Both the position numbers and the translations under genes were made by a program. Positions 34,081 through 44,198 of a stretch of DNA of 64,000 nt are shown here, piece after piece (the stretch's first letter is position 1; each line of letters opens with the position of its first letter). Source of the stretch: Halalkalicoccus tibetensis (GTDB lineage Archaea; Halobacteriota; Halobacteria; Halobacteriales; Halalkalicoccaceae); NCBI RefSeq assembly GCF_037996645.1, contig NZ_JBBMXV010000003.1, forward strand, positions 558,001 to 622,000, written 5' to 3'. The notes beneath the pieces were generated by a model. The model worked only from the letters and a program-made list of their open reading frames with translations, was not told the DNA's origin and made no database searches.

Positions 34081-34400
34081 GGGAAAGGGGGGAGATTGAC
34101 GGTGGATTCCAGTTTCGGCTCGCCGTTCCCGTTCACCGCCCCAACTTCAGGACAAGGTGACGTGTTGCCCTCCGTGCGGAGACTTTTGGCTCTCCACGGA
34201 GCATCTTGAACCCGATATTCTTCGCGTCACAAAGTCACTACGCGACTTTGCTGCTCGGCAGATGTAATCCGACGACCGCATTGTGATCCGTGTTCACCTC
34301 GTAGCCGCACTTCTGGTCACAGAACTCCGCTTACGATGGTTGGTTCTCGCGAAGCGTCATCCCATACTGCGAGCACCGCTGACTCATCTAGGCAGGATCG
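34081..34400 (-). pseudogene. C-terminal remnant of a TnpB
   Basis: The minus strand reads CSQYGMTLRENQPS, stop, AEFCDQKCGYEVNTDHNA, then KNIGFKMLRGEPKVSARRAT: the zinc ribbon and last RuvC motif with Asp and Asn still visible. In-frame stops and an internal inverted duplication (AAAGTCACTACGCGACTTT, near 34231) disrupt it. Its sequence is from a different TnpB lineage than the copies at 26464 and 32439. Confidence 0.8.
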
Positions 34401-34436
34401 ATTTGCGCTGTTCGATTTCTGATCGGATATCTCGCC

Positions 34437-35015
34437 TCAGTACGTGAGCCGGTTCCCGTCGAGCCACTGCTCGTCGGCGTTAGCCATCCAGTCGACCAGC
34501 CCAATGACCTCACGGATCGTCGTGAAGTTATACGAGGCGTTCGACGGGTAGTCGATGTCATAATCGGCGCTCCCGTCGTCCTGGAGGACGGCACAGAGAC
34601 ACTGATGGACGCCTTGAACATCGCTAAACGTCTGGTCGCGGACGTCCCGGAGTGCGGAGTTGCGCGCGCGCCATTTCTCCTCGTGGATTGCGTCGACGAT
34701 GGCCTGGAGGGCTGTGTTCTGATCCGAAATACCATCGGGAAGGAACACGCGTGGCTGGCCGAAGTCGTTCGCCGCAAAGCCGATCAGCTGCCCGTCGAAC
34801 CGACCTTGGTTCTCTTGGAGCACCGATCGAACGCCGTCCTCGTCCATATTCGGATCGTTGTCGTCCCGGAGGCGTAGCTGGTGCTCGATCGATTCGATGT
34901 ACTCCTGGTTTGGGTCGTCGTGGTCTGCTGTCGCGCGGCCACCCATACCGAGTCCAACGATGCCAAGGCCGGCTGTACTCAAGATCTGTCGTCTGTTAAT
35001 GTCGTTTCTGTCCAT
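34437..35015 (-). CDS. Tat-exported protein of unknown function
   Basis: A 192-residue protein with a clear twin-arginine signal, NRRQILSTAGLGIVGLGMGG then ATADH (cleavage likely). There is no lipobox Cys, so it is probably soluble outside the cell. The mature part is acidic, with helical segments (EYIESIEHQLRLRDDNDPNM, TALQAIVDAIHEEKWRARNS) and two cysteines in HQCLCAV that could form a disulfide or bind metal. No family recognised. A TnpB remnant lies directly downstream. Confidence 0.72.
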   Translation of the reverse strand: MDRNDINRRQILSTAGLGIVGLGMGGRATADHDDPNQEYIESIEHQLRLRDDNDPNMDEDGVRSVLQENQGRFDGQLIGFAANDFGQPRVFLPDGISDQNTALQAIVDAIHEEKWRARNSALRDVRDQTFSDVQGVHQCLCAVLQDDGSADYDIDYPSNASYNFTTIREVIGLVDWMANADEQWLDGNRLTY

Positions 35016-35328
35016 TACTTACTCTCGTCCCGTCTCCAGTGCATAGCGGGGACGTTGTAGCCACCCGCCAGCAGGGACTTCAGTCTTCTCGATCTATCCG
35101 TAGTATGTCAGTCGGGGTTCACGACGCCATCGTACAGTTCTAGTGCTTGCTGAATGAGACGACACTGGACAGGGAGTCGCGGACTTTGACGATACGGCGT
35201 CTCGGTTTCATATCTGAGGATACGAACCACTCGCAGTTGATCTCTTATCGACAGCGATCTGTGCATCGCAGCAGCAAGGAATCTGCAGGAGAGTCAAGCC
35301 GATGATTCGACGATGACAGATACTTAAC
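35016..35328. other. Intergenic region
   Basis: About 310 bases without a supported gene. Nothing distinctive apart from promoter-like AT stretches upstream of 35015. Confidence 0.4.
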
Positions 35329-35487
35329 TTATACACTCCGCACAGGAACAGTCCAGTCTTCAGTGCAGCGTGGATTGGAACAGAAAAACACCCATTCAGA
35401 TCGGTTGTTACTCGGTAGATATACTTGATTAGTGCTTGTTGATCTAGTTCCACAATCACCACAGTCGTCATATCTTATATTGTACAT
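35329..35487 (-). CDS. Small zinc-ribbon-like protein
   Basis: A 52-residue protein MYNIRYDDCGDCGTRSTSTN...FCSNPRCTEDW. Two cysteine pairs (CGDC and CSNPRC) about 25 residues apart suggest a single zinc ribbon, like the many tiny zinc proteins of haloarchaea. TTTATA on the minus strand (35515-35520) lies about 30 bases before the ATG at 35487, which fits a leaderless transcript and supports this start over upstream ATGs. Confidence 0.55.
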   Translation of the reverse strand: MYNIRYDDCGDCGTRSTSTNQVYLPSNNRSEWVFFCSNPRCTEDWTVPVRSV

Positions 35488-35712
35488 GTACGATAAAGTT
35501 AGCATTTCTAATAGTATAAATCTTACTGCATGATAGAGGAAGCTATACCCAGACGACGGATACAAGTCTAATGATGGTTGCAGAAGGGGGTGTCGCTATC
35601 AGAGCAAGATATAGATTTTTGATAATAGGTTCGTATCGAAGAAAATATCAAATAAACTGGTGGAATAGAGGGCGGTAGTTGAGACACTATTGTTCCCTTC
35701 GGTGGGTAGCTC

Positions 35713-37038
35713 TCACCAACGGCTCCCACCTTGATCGTCACAGAGTTCACTTGTCACTGCGCAATCGACGTCCACCTCATCGATATATGCCATTGTCTTC
35801 TCAAAATCCGTAGGATTGATCCAGACATCGTGATCCTCAACTACATCATGATAGTAAAGCACTAGGGTGTCAGTCGGTATCTTATCATCGAGCAATAAAT
35901 CAATCAGGTCCATTGATCGTTCAGCGTTATCACCAGGATGGCGATTTGCCGATAGTGAAGAACTGTACTGCCGGTTCATTGCGCCGCGCTGGCCGTGAGT
36001 TGCGAAATCATAGTAATCAACGGCGATATCCATCGTCTCAGTAGTGAAAGACCCAAAGGGGTAAGCAAGCATCGAGGCAGCCTGTTCAAAACCGTGATCA
36101 AGCAACCATTGTTTCGACTCTCTGAGCTCTGCCCGCTGTTCTTCTAAAGGAAGTTCACCCGTCCGTCGATGGGTATGAGTGTGACTCGCAAACTCCCACC
36201 CGACATCCTGCATCTCAGTCATCTGATCAAGGGTGAGACTGTCTGTGTTGCCGATCCGACCAGTGATCGTATAGACAGTCGCAGGAATATCGTACTGGCG
36301 CATGATCGGAAACGCAGTATCGTACGTTGACCGAAGTGAGTCATCAAACTGAACAAACAAGCATGGAGTGTGAGTAACAGGAATCGTTCGAAAATCGCTG
36401 ATATACCAGTCGACATCACTACCCTCCCAGGAGATCGTCATATACGATTCCGTGGTTGATTCGAGATCAGAAACATGACTGACACCTAGATCATAACGGA
36501 TCCAACCAGGCTCATCGATTTTGTGCCGAGTTCGGTAATGGAGCATCTGCTCACATTCTGGTGCATTAACATCAAACGACGGCGTGTAGTGGTTTCCGGG
36601 TGTGTCGACATACATGGCGAGTGAAAATGACGTTTGTGTCAGATCATACCCCTCAAGTGGGATTCGGACCGCCACCCCGTCGTTACCTGTAGCGGTTAAC
36701 CGAATGGACTTGTAATTCCGGTACAAACGCTCTGTCGAAAGGTCAATTGACCCTGAGAGTACTTCCCACTCATCAATTGATGTCCCCGCTTGCCATTGGT
36801 GGCCAGTATCCCATGCGTTTTCACGAGAGTCGCCATCAATAGTCAGTGTGGGACTCTCCGTTTCCCCTTCAGAGGATGGCTCTGGATCAGCAAGAGAGTC
36901 ACTTTCAGTATCATCCTCCTGATGTTGGTCTGACTGATCACTCGTCTGCGAAATGGGATCTCCTAGACAGCCTGGGATAACCGCTGCACCAGTCGCCGCA
37001 AGAAACGCTCGTTTTGTCGTCGACCAGTCTTCATCCAT
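35713..37038 (-). CDS. Polysaccharide deacetylase (NodB-like) lipoprotein
   Basis: A 441-residue protein from the ATG at 37038 (MDEDWSTTKRAFLAATGAAV, then IPGCLGD with a lipobox Cys). A Ser/Glu-rich linker follows, then a beta-sandwich region (about 70-215), then the NodB domain. PCLFVQFDDSLRSTYDTAFP gives the Asp-Asp motif, and FASHTHTHRRTG gives the His-x3-His metal site. It should remove acetyl (or formyl) groups from surface polysaccharide on the outside of the cell. The classical twin Arg is reduced to KR, so export may be Tat- or Sec-dependent. It fits with envelope remodelling genes nearby. Confidence 0.85.
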   Translation of the reverse strand: MDEDWSTTKRAFLAATGAAVIPGCLGDPISQTSDQSDQHQEDDTESDSLADPEPSSEGETESPTLTIDGDSRENAWDTGHQWQAGTSIDEWEVLSGSIDLSTERLYRNYKSIRLTATGNDGVAVRIPLEGYDLTQTSFSLAMYVDTPGNHYTPSFDVNAPECEQMLHYRTRHKIDEPGWIRYDLGVSHVSDLESTTESYMTISWEGSDVDWYISDFRTIPVTHTPCLFVQFDDSLRSTYDTAFPIMRQYDIPATVYTITGRIGNTDSLTLDQMTEMQDVGWEFASHTHTHRRTGELPLEEQRAELRESKQWLLDHGFEQAASMLAYPFGSFTTETMDIAVDYYDFATHGQRGAMNRQYSSSLSANRHPGDNAERSMDLIDLLLDDKIPTDTLVLYYHDVVEDHDVWINPTDFEKTMAYIDEVDVDCAVTSELCDDQGGSRW

Positions 37039-37427
37039 ATTACAACGTAGTGATATATTTTTCACACTGATAATTACTCTGACTCTAACCACCGGGAACG
37101 ATTCTCGAGGTTGTCTGCGCAGCTTACTAGATGGATGGAGTTCCTACGATCTATCCTCATTTGGCCGAGACAGCTGTGCGAATTATATTTAAACGGAATA
37201 TCGATAGACGGTTATCTTATATCTGTGTTGTCACTATACGTTTGGATATTACTAATCGAAGACGACAAGGAACCAACTAGATTGGGCCGCAGTATCTCAA
37301 AGCGGACAAGACAGATCATCCAAGAACGTCTGCCTTACCGACTTACTCCTATAGAGTACGACCCTTCCCATCAACAACGAGCGTCTGGTTGAGCTTTTGT
37401 TCTATATGACGATTCCAATGGAGCATC
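37039..37427. other. Intergenic region
   Basis: About 390 bases, AT-rich near 37180-37260. Short plus-strand frames have no recognisable features. Confidence 0.4.
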
Positions 37428-37715
37428 TCAAGGACCGTTTTCCGATTCACTACTCTCCCTCAAAGCCATCGGAGATACAACACCAGTCTCTAGTACCCAC
37501 ATCTCGATTGCAGTAGCAGTCAGCTCGACAGCATTGTCATCAGCAGGATCGATAGCAGATTCCTCTATCTCGAGGATGGTTGTCAGAGTATGGTCCTCGA
37601 GAAGCGTATCCGTAACCCACGCTGCGATATGTGGATTGGTCGCTTGCAAATGCGCGATAACTGCTTGATCGAACTCGGATTTGGGATTGTCCTCTTCATG
37701 TGAATTAGTGTTCAT
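37428..37715 (-). CDS. Hypothetical acidic protein
   Basis: A 95-residue acidic cytoplasmic protein, SEFDQAVIAHLQATNPHIAA then WVTDTLLEDHTLTTILEIEE. It is predicted helical with no cysteines or signal peptide. Not recognised. It is isolated, on the same strand as the deacetylase and carboxypeptidase genes. Confidence 0.6.
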   Translation of the reverse strand: MNTNSHEEDNPKSEFDQAVIAHLQATNPHIAAWVTDTLLEDHTLTTILEIEESAIDPADDNAVELTATAIEMWVLETGVVSPMALRESSESENGP

Positions 37716-37913
37716 GAGTTCTGATTATTTCTCTCAAGCTGTTGTAAGCGTCGTAGATGTATTACTATCAATTTCCTAACTAATCAGAACGGATGAAGAA
37801 GATACGGTGTCTGATATCCGTCCGACAGAGGAGTGATCTTCCTATTGCGGCTACTACTGCCCACAATAACGAGATGAATTTGGTAGAGCGACCGTTTATT
37901 GTCAGGTTAGTGG

Positions 37914-39011
37914 TTAAAGGTTCAACGTTGTACCCCATTCTTCAGGGATCTGTTCGACAGTAGTAGGATCAACATCGTACAGAGATCCATCCGCTGTTGC
38001 CTTCGCAGCAATCAACAGCGATTCTGCAACTAACTGAATGCGATAGCCAATCCCACCGCGTGTAGCTGTGCATATCTCATATAGGATGCTTCCACGATCT
38101 GCAAGGGCATGGGCGTTAGTCGCGGTTCCCGCATACTCACCGGCGGGCGTAAACTCAGTAATGTTACTTTGGATCGCTTCGGGAATTTCCTGGTAGAATA
38201 ACCCCGCAAGTTGCTGAGAGAGGGCCTGTGCATCGCTTGAGACGTCCGGATGCTGGGGCCATGCAAGCGAGACGTCAATCAAATCGCCGTTTGAATCGAC
38301 GTGAGGGCCTTGACGGTGGTAATCAATGACGAGCTCTGGGTCGACCTCACGTATATAATCAAGCAGAACACGCAGCTCCGAAACCGGATTCTCCGGATAC
38401 TCATCAGGATGACTCTGATAGAGTGTGCTTTCTTTCCAGTCATACCAGTGATACCGATTTGGATCCCAGCCCCCCTCACGCGTGTGTAATCCCACATCAG
38501 GATTCTCCTCGGGAACGTCCGGATCGTGATTCACCCGCTGGCGCTTGGCAAACCCGTCTGGATTAACACGAGGAACGATCGAGAGCGAAACATTGTCGAT
38601 AATTTCCTTAACGTCGCTGTGATCCGATGAGGCGAGATAGTCAAGCGCAGCAACACAACCCTCGGCAGTGAATGGTTCATGACCATGCTGTTCACTGATA
38701 GCGAAGATACTCGTCTCCCCAGTACCAACCGTCGCCGCATATATATCGCGTCCTTCGTTCGATTCGCCAATTACTTCGAGGGAGACACTGTTTTCGCTTG
38801 CTTCAACTCTCCGGAGCAGTTCGCCAAGCTCTTCGTTCGTCAATAGATCGTTTGCACCGATGCCAGCAAGCTCGGTTCCAAGATCATCGCGTTGGTCTGG
38901 CTCAGGTTCCTCTTCCTCCAAATCCCTTTCTCCACCTTCAGCTGCAGGGGTTCCAAGAGCTGTAGCTCCTGCAGCCACACCGACCATTTTGAGTAACGTT
39001 CTCCGTTCCAT
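37914..39011 (-). CDS. M14-family zinc carboxypeptidase, Tat-exported
   Basis: A 365-residue protein from the ATG at 39011: MERRTLLKMVGVAAGATALG is a Tat signal. The M14 domain follows: ISEQHGHEPFTAEGCVAALD carries the His-x-x-Glu zinc pair, VIDYHRQGPH the third ligand, and RGSILYEICTA the catalytic Glu. RVNPDGFAKRQRVNHDPDVP is the substrate-binding Asn/Arg region. It removes C-terminal residues from peptides outside the cell. A longer frame starting at 39092 lacks the twin-arginine at its N-terminus, so 39011 is preferred. Confidence 0.87.
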   Translation of the reverse strand: MERRTLLKMVGVAAGATALGTPAAEGGERDLEEEEPEPDQRDDLGTELAGIGANDLLTNEELGELLRRVEASENSVSLEVIGESNEGRDIYAATVGTGETSIFAISEQHGHEPFTAEGCVAALDYLASSDHSDVKEIIDNVSLSIVPRVNPDGFAKRQRVNHDPDVPEENPDVGLHTREGGWDPNRYHWYDWKESTLYQSHPDEYPENPVSELRVLLDYIREVDPELVIDYHRQGPHVDSNGDLIDVSLAWPQHPDVSSDAQALSQQLAGLFYQEIPEAIQSNITEFTPAGEYAGTATNAHALADRGSILYEICTATRGGIGYRIQLVAESLLIAAKATADGSLYDVDPTTVEQIPEEWGTTLNL

Positions 39012-39221
39012 TAACACACAAAAATAGAAGAAATAATATAATATTTTCTCAGCATCGTATACATTACTGAATGTCATATCTGTTCCAGTCATACAGGGAA
39101 CTGAATACTGGAATGGAGGTTACGGTATAAGTGGGCGCAACTCCTCACCTTTGCGGGCAGGAGACGTCACTACAGTCTTGGAACGGTTATCAACTGAGTT
39201 ACTATATTAAATACTTTCCAG

Positions 39222-39488
39222 ATGAATACCTCTCCTATGGAAGATCTGACCGGCTTTCAGCGAGACCTTCTCTGTGTTATCGCGGGACTGGACGATCCAT
39301 CCGGATTAGCAATAAAAAGCCATCTTGAAGAATACTATGAGACAGCAGTGTACCATGGCCGGCTCTATCCTAATCTTGACATACTCGTTGATCAGAGATT
39401 GATCAAAAAAGAAGCGATGGATAAGCGAACGAACGTGTATCTGCTCACTGATAATGGAAAACAGGAACTCTCTATGCGCCGGAAATAG
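39222..39488 (+). CDS. PadR-type winged-helix regulator
   Basis: An 88-residue protein: LTGFQRDLLCVIAGLDDPSG, LAIKSHLEEYYETAVYHGRL, YPNLDILVDQRLIKKEAMDK, RTNVYLLTDNG, the PadR winged helix. A second in-frame ATG at 39237 (MEDLTGF) lies 27-33 bases after TATATTAA (39204-39210) and would be leaderless, so the true start may be there. It is paralogous to 40268-40630, with which it shares the HGRLYPNLD core. Confidence 0.85.
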   Translation: MNTSPMEDLTGFQRDLLCVIAGLDDPSGLAIKSHLEEYYETAVYHGRLYPNLDILVDQRLIKKEAMDKRTNVYLLTDNGKQELSMRRK

Positions 39489-39624
39489 GAAAACAAGTAT
39501 CTACACGCTGAACCCCTTTCTTGATCACGTAGCGGACCTTTCTTGCTAGAGAAGGATTCTAAGCCGTTTGTATAACTGAATTGCAGTGGTAGTGTGTATC
39601 AGTTAGGTTGTTTGTGGGTCGAGT

Positions 39625-39813
39625 TCAATTGTCACCAGATGAACTGGTGGCTTTCTCACTATTATATTGTGGATCGCTCCCCCAGCGACCGTGAGTAGAC
39701 GGGGCCCAACCAGTGGGAACGACTCGATCCGGATTCTCTGGGCAGACCGCCAAGTGACCATTCAGAGCTCTGATTGTTAGAAACGATTTGCCACACTCCA
39801 GGCACTCTTCCAT
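39625..39813 (-). CDS. Small C2H2-like zinc-finger protein
   Basis: A 62-residue protein, MEECLECGKSFLTIRALNGH followed by LAVCPENP. The Cys-x2-Cys ... His-x3-Cys spacing is that of the short zinc fingers found in haloarchaea. The tail is disordered and ends in SSSGDN. It is probably a nucleic-acid-binding regulator. It is placed between two PadR genes. Confidence 0.7.
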   Translation of the reverse strand: MEECLECGKSFLTIRALNGHLAVCPENPDRVVPTGWAPSTHGRWGSDPQYNSEKATSSSGDN

Positions 39814-40267
39814 GAGTAACCACCTTACTTATTCAACCGTCATTAATATACGGATTCTGGGATTGGTCGAGTTCTTTGACTATGCCACCAATCATATCCA
39901 CTTCAAGAGAGCTCTCAAATGAGATCCCGTGTTCGTTTATTGCAGCGATCCCAGAACGTGGTGACTCTATACACGACCAGGATCCTCAACTCTGAATGAC
40001 GTCTAATCATGCTGATCCGATCTCCAACGCCGTATCGTCCCCGTCTTGAGTAATTCCAATTGCATACAATTGAATGATGGACCGCAATCAGCCGTGCAGA
40101 AAGAGAGTCCGGGCGATCTATTGGAGAAAGTGACGTACAGTCGGGAATCAATTGCCCTACCTACCCGACTTCAGTGAGTTGAAAGGGGGCTTATTCATGA
40201 ACGTAGGCGAGACCTCCAGCAGGAGGAAACCCGGCGTTCACGGCGGGAAGAATGTCATTGAGAGAGA
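39814..40267. other. Intergenic region with palindrome
   Basis: About 450 bases without a gene. It holds CAATTGCATACAATTG (40057-40072), one mismatch from the perfect palindrome at 32306. The GTGACGTACA segment at 40131 recurs at 40730. Confidence 0.5.
40057..40072. promoter_or_regulatory. Palindrome CAATTGCATACAATTG
   Basis: Second occurrence of the AATTG(T/C)ATACAATT motif. It is more than 200 bases from any confident start codon, so it is not an obvious promoter operator. Confidence 0.45.
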
Positions 40268-40630
40268 CTAAGCAGCCTTTTCGAGTAAGTGGTTAATATC
40301 ATCGGCGCGCCCATTGCTGTTCACGACTTTTGAAAAAGTCCAATCCAGTTGGCCGAGAAGGTGATTGTATCCTTCCTCAGTCAGGCTATACTCGTTTGTT
40401 CGCTTATCGCGTTCACTTTTTGTGATGAGTCCCTGCTCGACAAGGTCATCTAAGTTCGGATAGAGACGTCCATGATTGATGGCATTCCCGTAGTATTCCT
40501 CTAAATCGTTCTTGATGGCGAGCCCGTATTCGGGTTCCTCGCTGAGAATCACGAGGATGCTTTGCTGGAATGCAGTTAAGTCATGTACGGTCGGATTATC
40601 GGTTTTACGAGACGATTGTGCCTCTGACAT
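40268..40630 (-). CDS. PadR-type winged-helix regulator
   Basis: A 120-residue PadR protein. After a short disordered N-terminus comes VHDLTAFQQSILVILSEEPE, YGLAIKNDLEEYYGNAINHG, RLYPNLDDLVEQGLITKSER, RTNEYSLTEEG, then a C-terminal helix for dimerisation. It is longer than its paralog 39222-39488, which ends after the wing. PadR proteins usually repress neighbouring or self promoters. Confidence 0.87.
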   Translation of the reverse strand: MSEAQSSRKTDNPTVHDLTAFQQSILVILSEEPEYGLAIKNDLEEYYGNAINHGRLYPNLDDLVEQGLITKSERDKRTNEYSLTEEGYNHLLGQLDWTFSKVVNSNGRADDINHLLEKAA

Positions 40631-41178
40631 GGTGTGAATTATGACAGCACAGCCAACCAGATAATACTTTCTTTTGCATTCTGAAAAGAAAAATCCGATG
40701 TAGATACTATAGTGATTATTACCTCGAAGTGACGTACACCAGTTTTGCCTTCAGTAAGGCTATTTGCTAGTGGATTTGTATTGAGTTTTCAGTAAATAAA
40801 AATAGAAATATGATTATATTTATATACCTCATGATCAGGCGATTCGACCTACTTCTCGTCCAGTTTCATCGTTCCAAGATCGATCAGTGCCCCTCAGAGA
40901 ACCCAGTTGCTCATCTCGAATTCGCCAGTGAACTCTTGTTCAACGCCTGTGGATCTCTGCCGTCGACATTGGCTGCTGATCTCGCTGTTCTTTGCTACGC
41001 AGAGCGAGGTATCCCTAGCAGTAGAGACACTGCGTAGGCGATCTATAGATGATATCTGATAAGACGTGAGAGATCTCTACTCACTACCCACCCGTGGCCT
41101 CTCCCCTCACTCAAATATAGTCGGCGAAGTTTAATTATAGCCATAATGACTATTACTACAGAGTTACATGTTTGGTAT
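40631..41178. other. Intergenic region
   Basis: About 550 bases, AT-rich at 40780-40840, with no supported gene. The last 60 bases include the promoter of the lipoprotein gene at 41179. Confidence 0.4.
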
Positions 41179-42453
41179 ATGGAACGTAGACGGTTCATTG
41201 CGGCATCGGCAGCAACGATCGGCTCAGGCGCCATGCTTGCGGGATGTATAGGTATTCAAGACACAGAACCAACTGATAACTCAGATGATGAGAGCGACGA
41301 ATCTAGCAGTACGGAACCAGAAGAACAGGAGCCTGAGCCGGAACCGGAAGGTGGTGATGGAGAACCGTTCTATCACTACGACCTCGATATCCACGACGAG
41401 CGCGAAAACGGGCAGCCAGTATGGATCGACCAGAACGAACGAATGTACGGCCGGAACGGACTCGACGTGATCGTCAGCGATGACTGGTGGGAAACGACTG
41501 ACGTTCTGTACTCCTTTGACGACCGCGAGGAAGGACGAGTCGAGACGGTTATCGTCCCTGACAGCGGCACCATCATCGTCGCTGTCGGTGGCCGAGACAA
41601 AACCGGCGGACGAGTCTATCGACTGACCGACGATCTCAATGACCATAAAGAACTCTTCCAGTTCGAGTATGGTCGGGTCTCAAACAGCATGGGTCACGCT
41701 GTTCATGACGACGTGATCGTCATCTCCTGTTATGGGCGATCGGATTACGAGGCAGATCTCCATCCCGATGAGGTGATCCTTTCGACCGATGGAGGCGAGA
41801 GCTTCGAGAAGGTGCTTGACGTGTCGCTCAACACGACTGACGCAGCGAACCATCACGTTCATGACGTCGAATACGATCCGTATGCTGAGCGAATCTGGGT
41901 GGCTCACGGCGACCACGGCAACTCCCAACTCTTCTGGAGTGACGATCACGGAGAGTCCTGGGAGGAGATCGATGAACAGGGAGCGATCACGATGGTGACA
42001 CAGGTCGCCGCCTTCGAAGACTGTGTGGTACTGGGAACCGACGGCACTCCAGAAGGCATCATGCGATGGGAACGCGAGAGTGCAAACGATGAACCCGAGC
42101 AGGCAAGCGATTTCGAACGGGTTCACGTCCAGATCCAGACCGATCCTGACGACGATACGATGGAGATGTACGCACGTCGTCGGTGGCATATTCGTGAGGA
42201 CGACGGTCGGGAGCTCTGTATCATACCCTTCGGTTATTCTCCGATGCACGACACCGCCGAGGATTCGGTCGTGCTTGCAAGTGTTGACGGCGATGAGTGG
42301 TACGAACTTCATCGAACCGAAACCCGAGAGATTCTACTGACGAACATCATGGGTCCACTCTCGATGGACGGCGATCTCAGAACGCTCGTTTCGGACAGCA
42401 ATCAGGGGGATGGCTATCAGATCGATGCCACAGTACCGACGTTCTGGGAATGA
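41179..42453 (+). CDS. BNR/Asp-box beta-propeller lipoprotein
   Basis: A 424-residue protein from the ATG at 41179: MERRRFIAASAATIGSGAML then AGCIG, a Tat lipoprotein signal. An acidic linker of about 45 residues follows. The rest is a predicted beta-propeller with Asp boxes STDGGESF (about residue 205) and SDDHGESW (about 255), as in sialidase-like and exo-alpha folds. No sialidase catalytic Arg triad is evident, so it may bind glycans rather than cleave them. It is lipid-anchored on the cell surface. Confidence 0.8.
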   Translation: MERRRFIAASAATIGSGAMLAGCIGIQDTEPTDNSDDESDESSSTEPEEQEPEPEPEGGDGEPFYHYDLDIHDERENGQPVWIDQNERMYGRNGLDVIVSDDWWETTDVLYSFDDREEGRVETVIVPDSGTIIVAVGGRDKTGGRVYRLTDDLNDHKELFQFEYGRVSNSMGHAVHDDVIVISCYGRSDYEADLHPDEVILSTDGGESFEKVLDVSLNTTDAANHHVHDVEYDPYAERIWVAHGDHGNSQLFWSDDHGESWEEIDEQGAITMVTQVAAFEDCVVLGTDGTPEGIMRWERESANDEPEQASDFERVHVQIQTDPDDDTMEMYARRRWHIREDDGRELCIIPFGYSPMHDTAEDSVVLASVDGDEWYELHRTETREILLTNIMGPLSMDGDLRTLVSDSNQGDGYQIDATVPTFWE

Positions 42454-42561
42454 GATCCTCTCGTACCTAAAGAAGCGGGAGTTCACGAGATATTACGGGA
42501 ATGAATTTACTAAATATAATAGGAAAGATTATATTATTTCGATCTAATGCTGTAGTATAGT

Positions 42562-42951
42562 ATGCCTCGTAGCGACTCCGAATATGCGAGAATTGTCTCC
42601 GAACATGTCCCAAACGAAGCGAATCGGTATCGCTGGCACATCCTTCGATATCTCAGTATGTGTACCTACCCCGCCGGACTCACTGAAATCAGTGAATATG
42701 TCGGATCACAGGTCGGGACTCAGTCTCCGGCCGTGAGGAAAACGATTCGTGAGCGGGATGTGCCGGCCTTAGAGAGATGTGGGTCTATCAAATACGACCC
42801 CGAATCCAGATTAGTCTGTCTACAGAATGAGGAGGGATCGCTTGCGGACAATGTCCGACCAGCACTCGCTGCAGGGGTGATTTCACATCTAAAACCCCTC
42901 CGACTCGCTCGATTCGTTCATCACACTAAAGCCAAAGAAAACAGTCATTAA
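42562..42951 (+). CDS. DUF7344-like winged-helix protein
   Basis: A 129-residue protein: RYRWHILRYLSMCTYPAGLT, EISEYVGSQVGTQSPAVRKT, LERCGSIKYDPESRLVCLQN. This is a winged helix of the haloarchaeal DUF7344 kind. It is probably a transcription regulator. It is about 100 bases after the lipoprotein gene but with its own AT-rich promoter (about 42510-42540). Confidence 0.7.
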   Translation: MPRSDSEYARIVSEHVPNEANRYRWHILRYLSMCTYPAGLTEISEYVGSQVGTQSPAVRKTIRERDVPALERCGSIKYDPESRLVCLQNEEGSLADNVRPALAAGVISHLKPLRLARFVHHTKAKENSH

Positions 42952-43038
42952 ATATACCATTCCTTAGTTAGAAATACACTTCGCACTCGAATGGCATCTA
43001 ATTGAACCCGTTAGCAGACACGTGAATATGGGTACAGG

Positions 43039-43157
43039 ATGGCGACGGAACTCCACTCCTAGTCCGAAACACTGCTCCAACCGCTTTCGGAGGGCGGCGT
43101 CCCACCGCTCTGTCGCCAGTCAACTACCCAAGCTCGCGAGACATATGTAACTGCTCG
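43039..43157 (+). pseudogene. Remnant of an esterase 5' end
   Basis: MATELHS, stop, SETLLQPLSEGGVPPLCRQS, TTQARETYV matches the start of the decayed esterase at 23683-24162 (MATEFHPQAKALLHELSKDG, IPPLYRQST). Only the first 40 codons remain. Confidence 0.7.
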
Positions 43158-44198
43158 AATCGGCCAGAAAGCCTATGCCATGCGCACCAGTAGCATAGAT
43201 TGGCGAGGCCCCCCCTAAACTCGCCAGCTTCATCAGCATGGTTGTTGAGCCCGTCAATTAGGGACCTGCCCTTAAGGCCGGGGCAGGTTACCCCATGAGC
43301 TAAGTTACCTGTCCTCATAGTATAGCGTGGCGGACGTGGTAACTCGTCAGTGCTGTCAGGGTCGCCCAGCAACCCCTGGGCGACTTCCGTGTTCTCCTGT
43401 TGATGGTCAAGTCATACGGTCTGAACCAAGCACGTACCCGTATCATGCAAGCCAATAAGCTAAGTCATGTAAGATACTCTCAACCATTGGCGATCTTCCC
43501 CCACCCCTGATCGCCATGGTTAGTGCTGTTGTTCAACCTATCCGCCTTGGATAGGTTTCTGCGGAAACCTGGTGTGCACAGAACATGGGATATTGAGAGT
43601 AGAGTAAAACCACAAATAGGATATGGGTTTCTGAAAGGAACGCTTCGATTGACCTCTCTCTGAGCCAAAAATCACAAGACAGGTACTAGATACAATATTA
43701 CTGCCAGCACAACTGTCACGGATATATTTAGATGGGTTGTGAATACAACCCCTAGCACTATCATTATAGACTCCCATTATTGATTGGACGCTGTGAAGCG
43801 TCCGAGGGGGACAATTTGAGATGCCTCTGACAGAATCCGGATTCCTCCCCTAGCGATGAAGTGGATGAGCTCCCGTGGCTTACGATCCTGCCACGGGTTT
43901 TCTCTGGTGGTCCTCGAATGGCTAGTTGGATATCCGTCTCCGCTTACGATCTCCAAGAGAATGGTTCACTGGCGGACTGGGATCCTCTATGAGCGATACA
44001 AGCTACTGGTAGAGATCCGTTGCTCATCCTCTGACCACTTTGTAAAATTGGTTCCCCCTACCTTGCTATCCATATGCTATCGATCAGTTCACAATTAGGG
44101 GCTTTGCCTTTATACGCGAAGGATACCTGATGAGATGTTAACCCTACACGGCATAAATCGTCCATCATAACGAACGCAGCGCGTTTCACATCGTAGCA
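43158..44198. other. Gene-poor 1-kb region
   Basis: No supported gene. Contains a hairpin ACCTGCCC/GGGCAGGT (about 43264-43290), a CCTATCC/GGATAGG hairpin near 43541 that resembles one near 4012, and a TGCCTCTGACAG segment at about 43821 shared with the inverted repeat at 6118-6212. Confidence 0.5.
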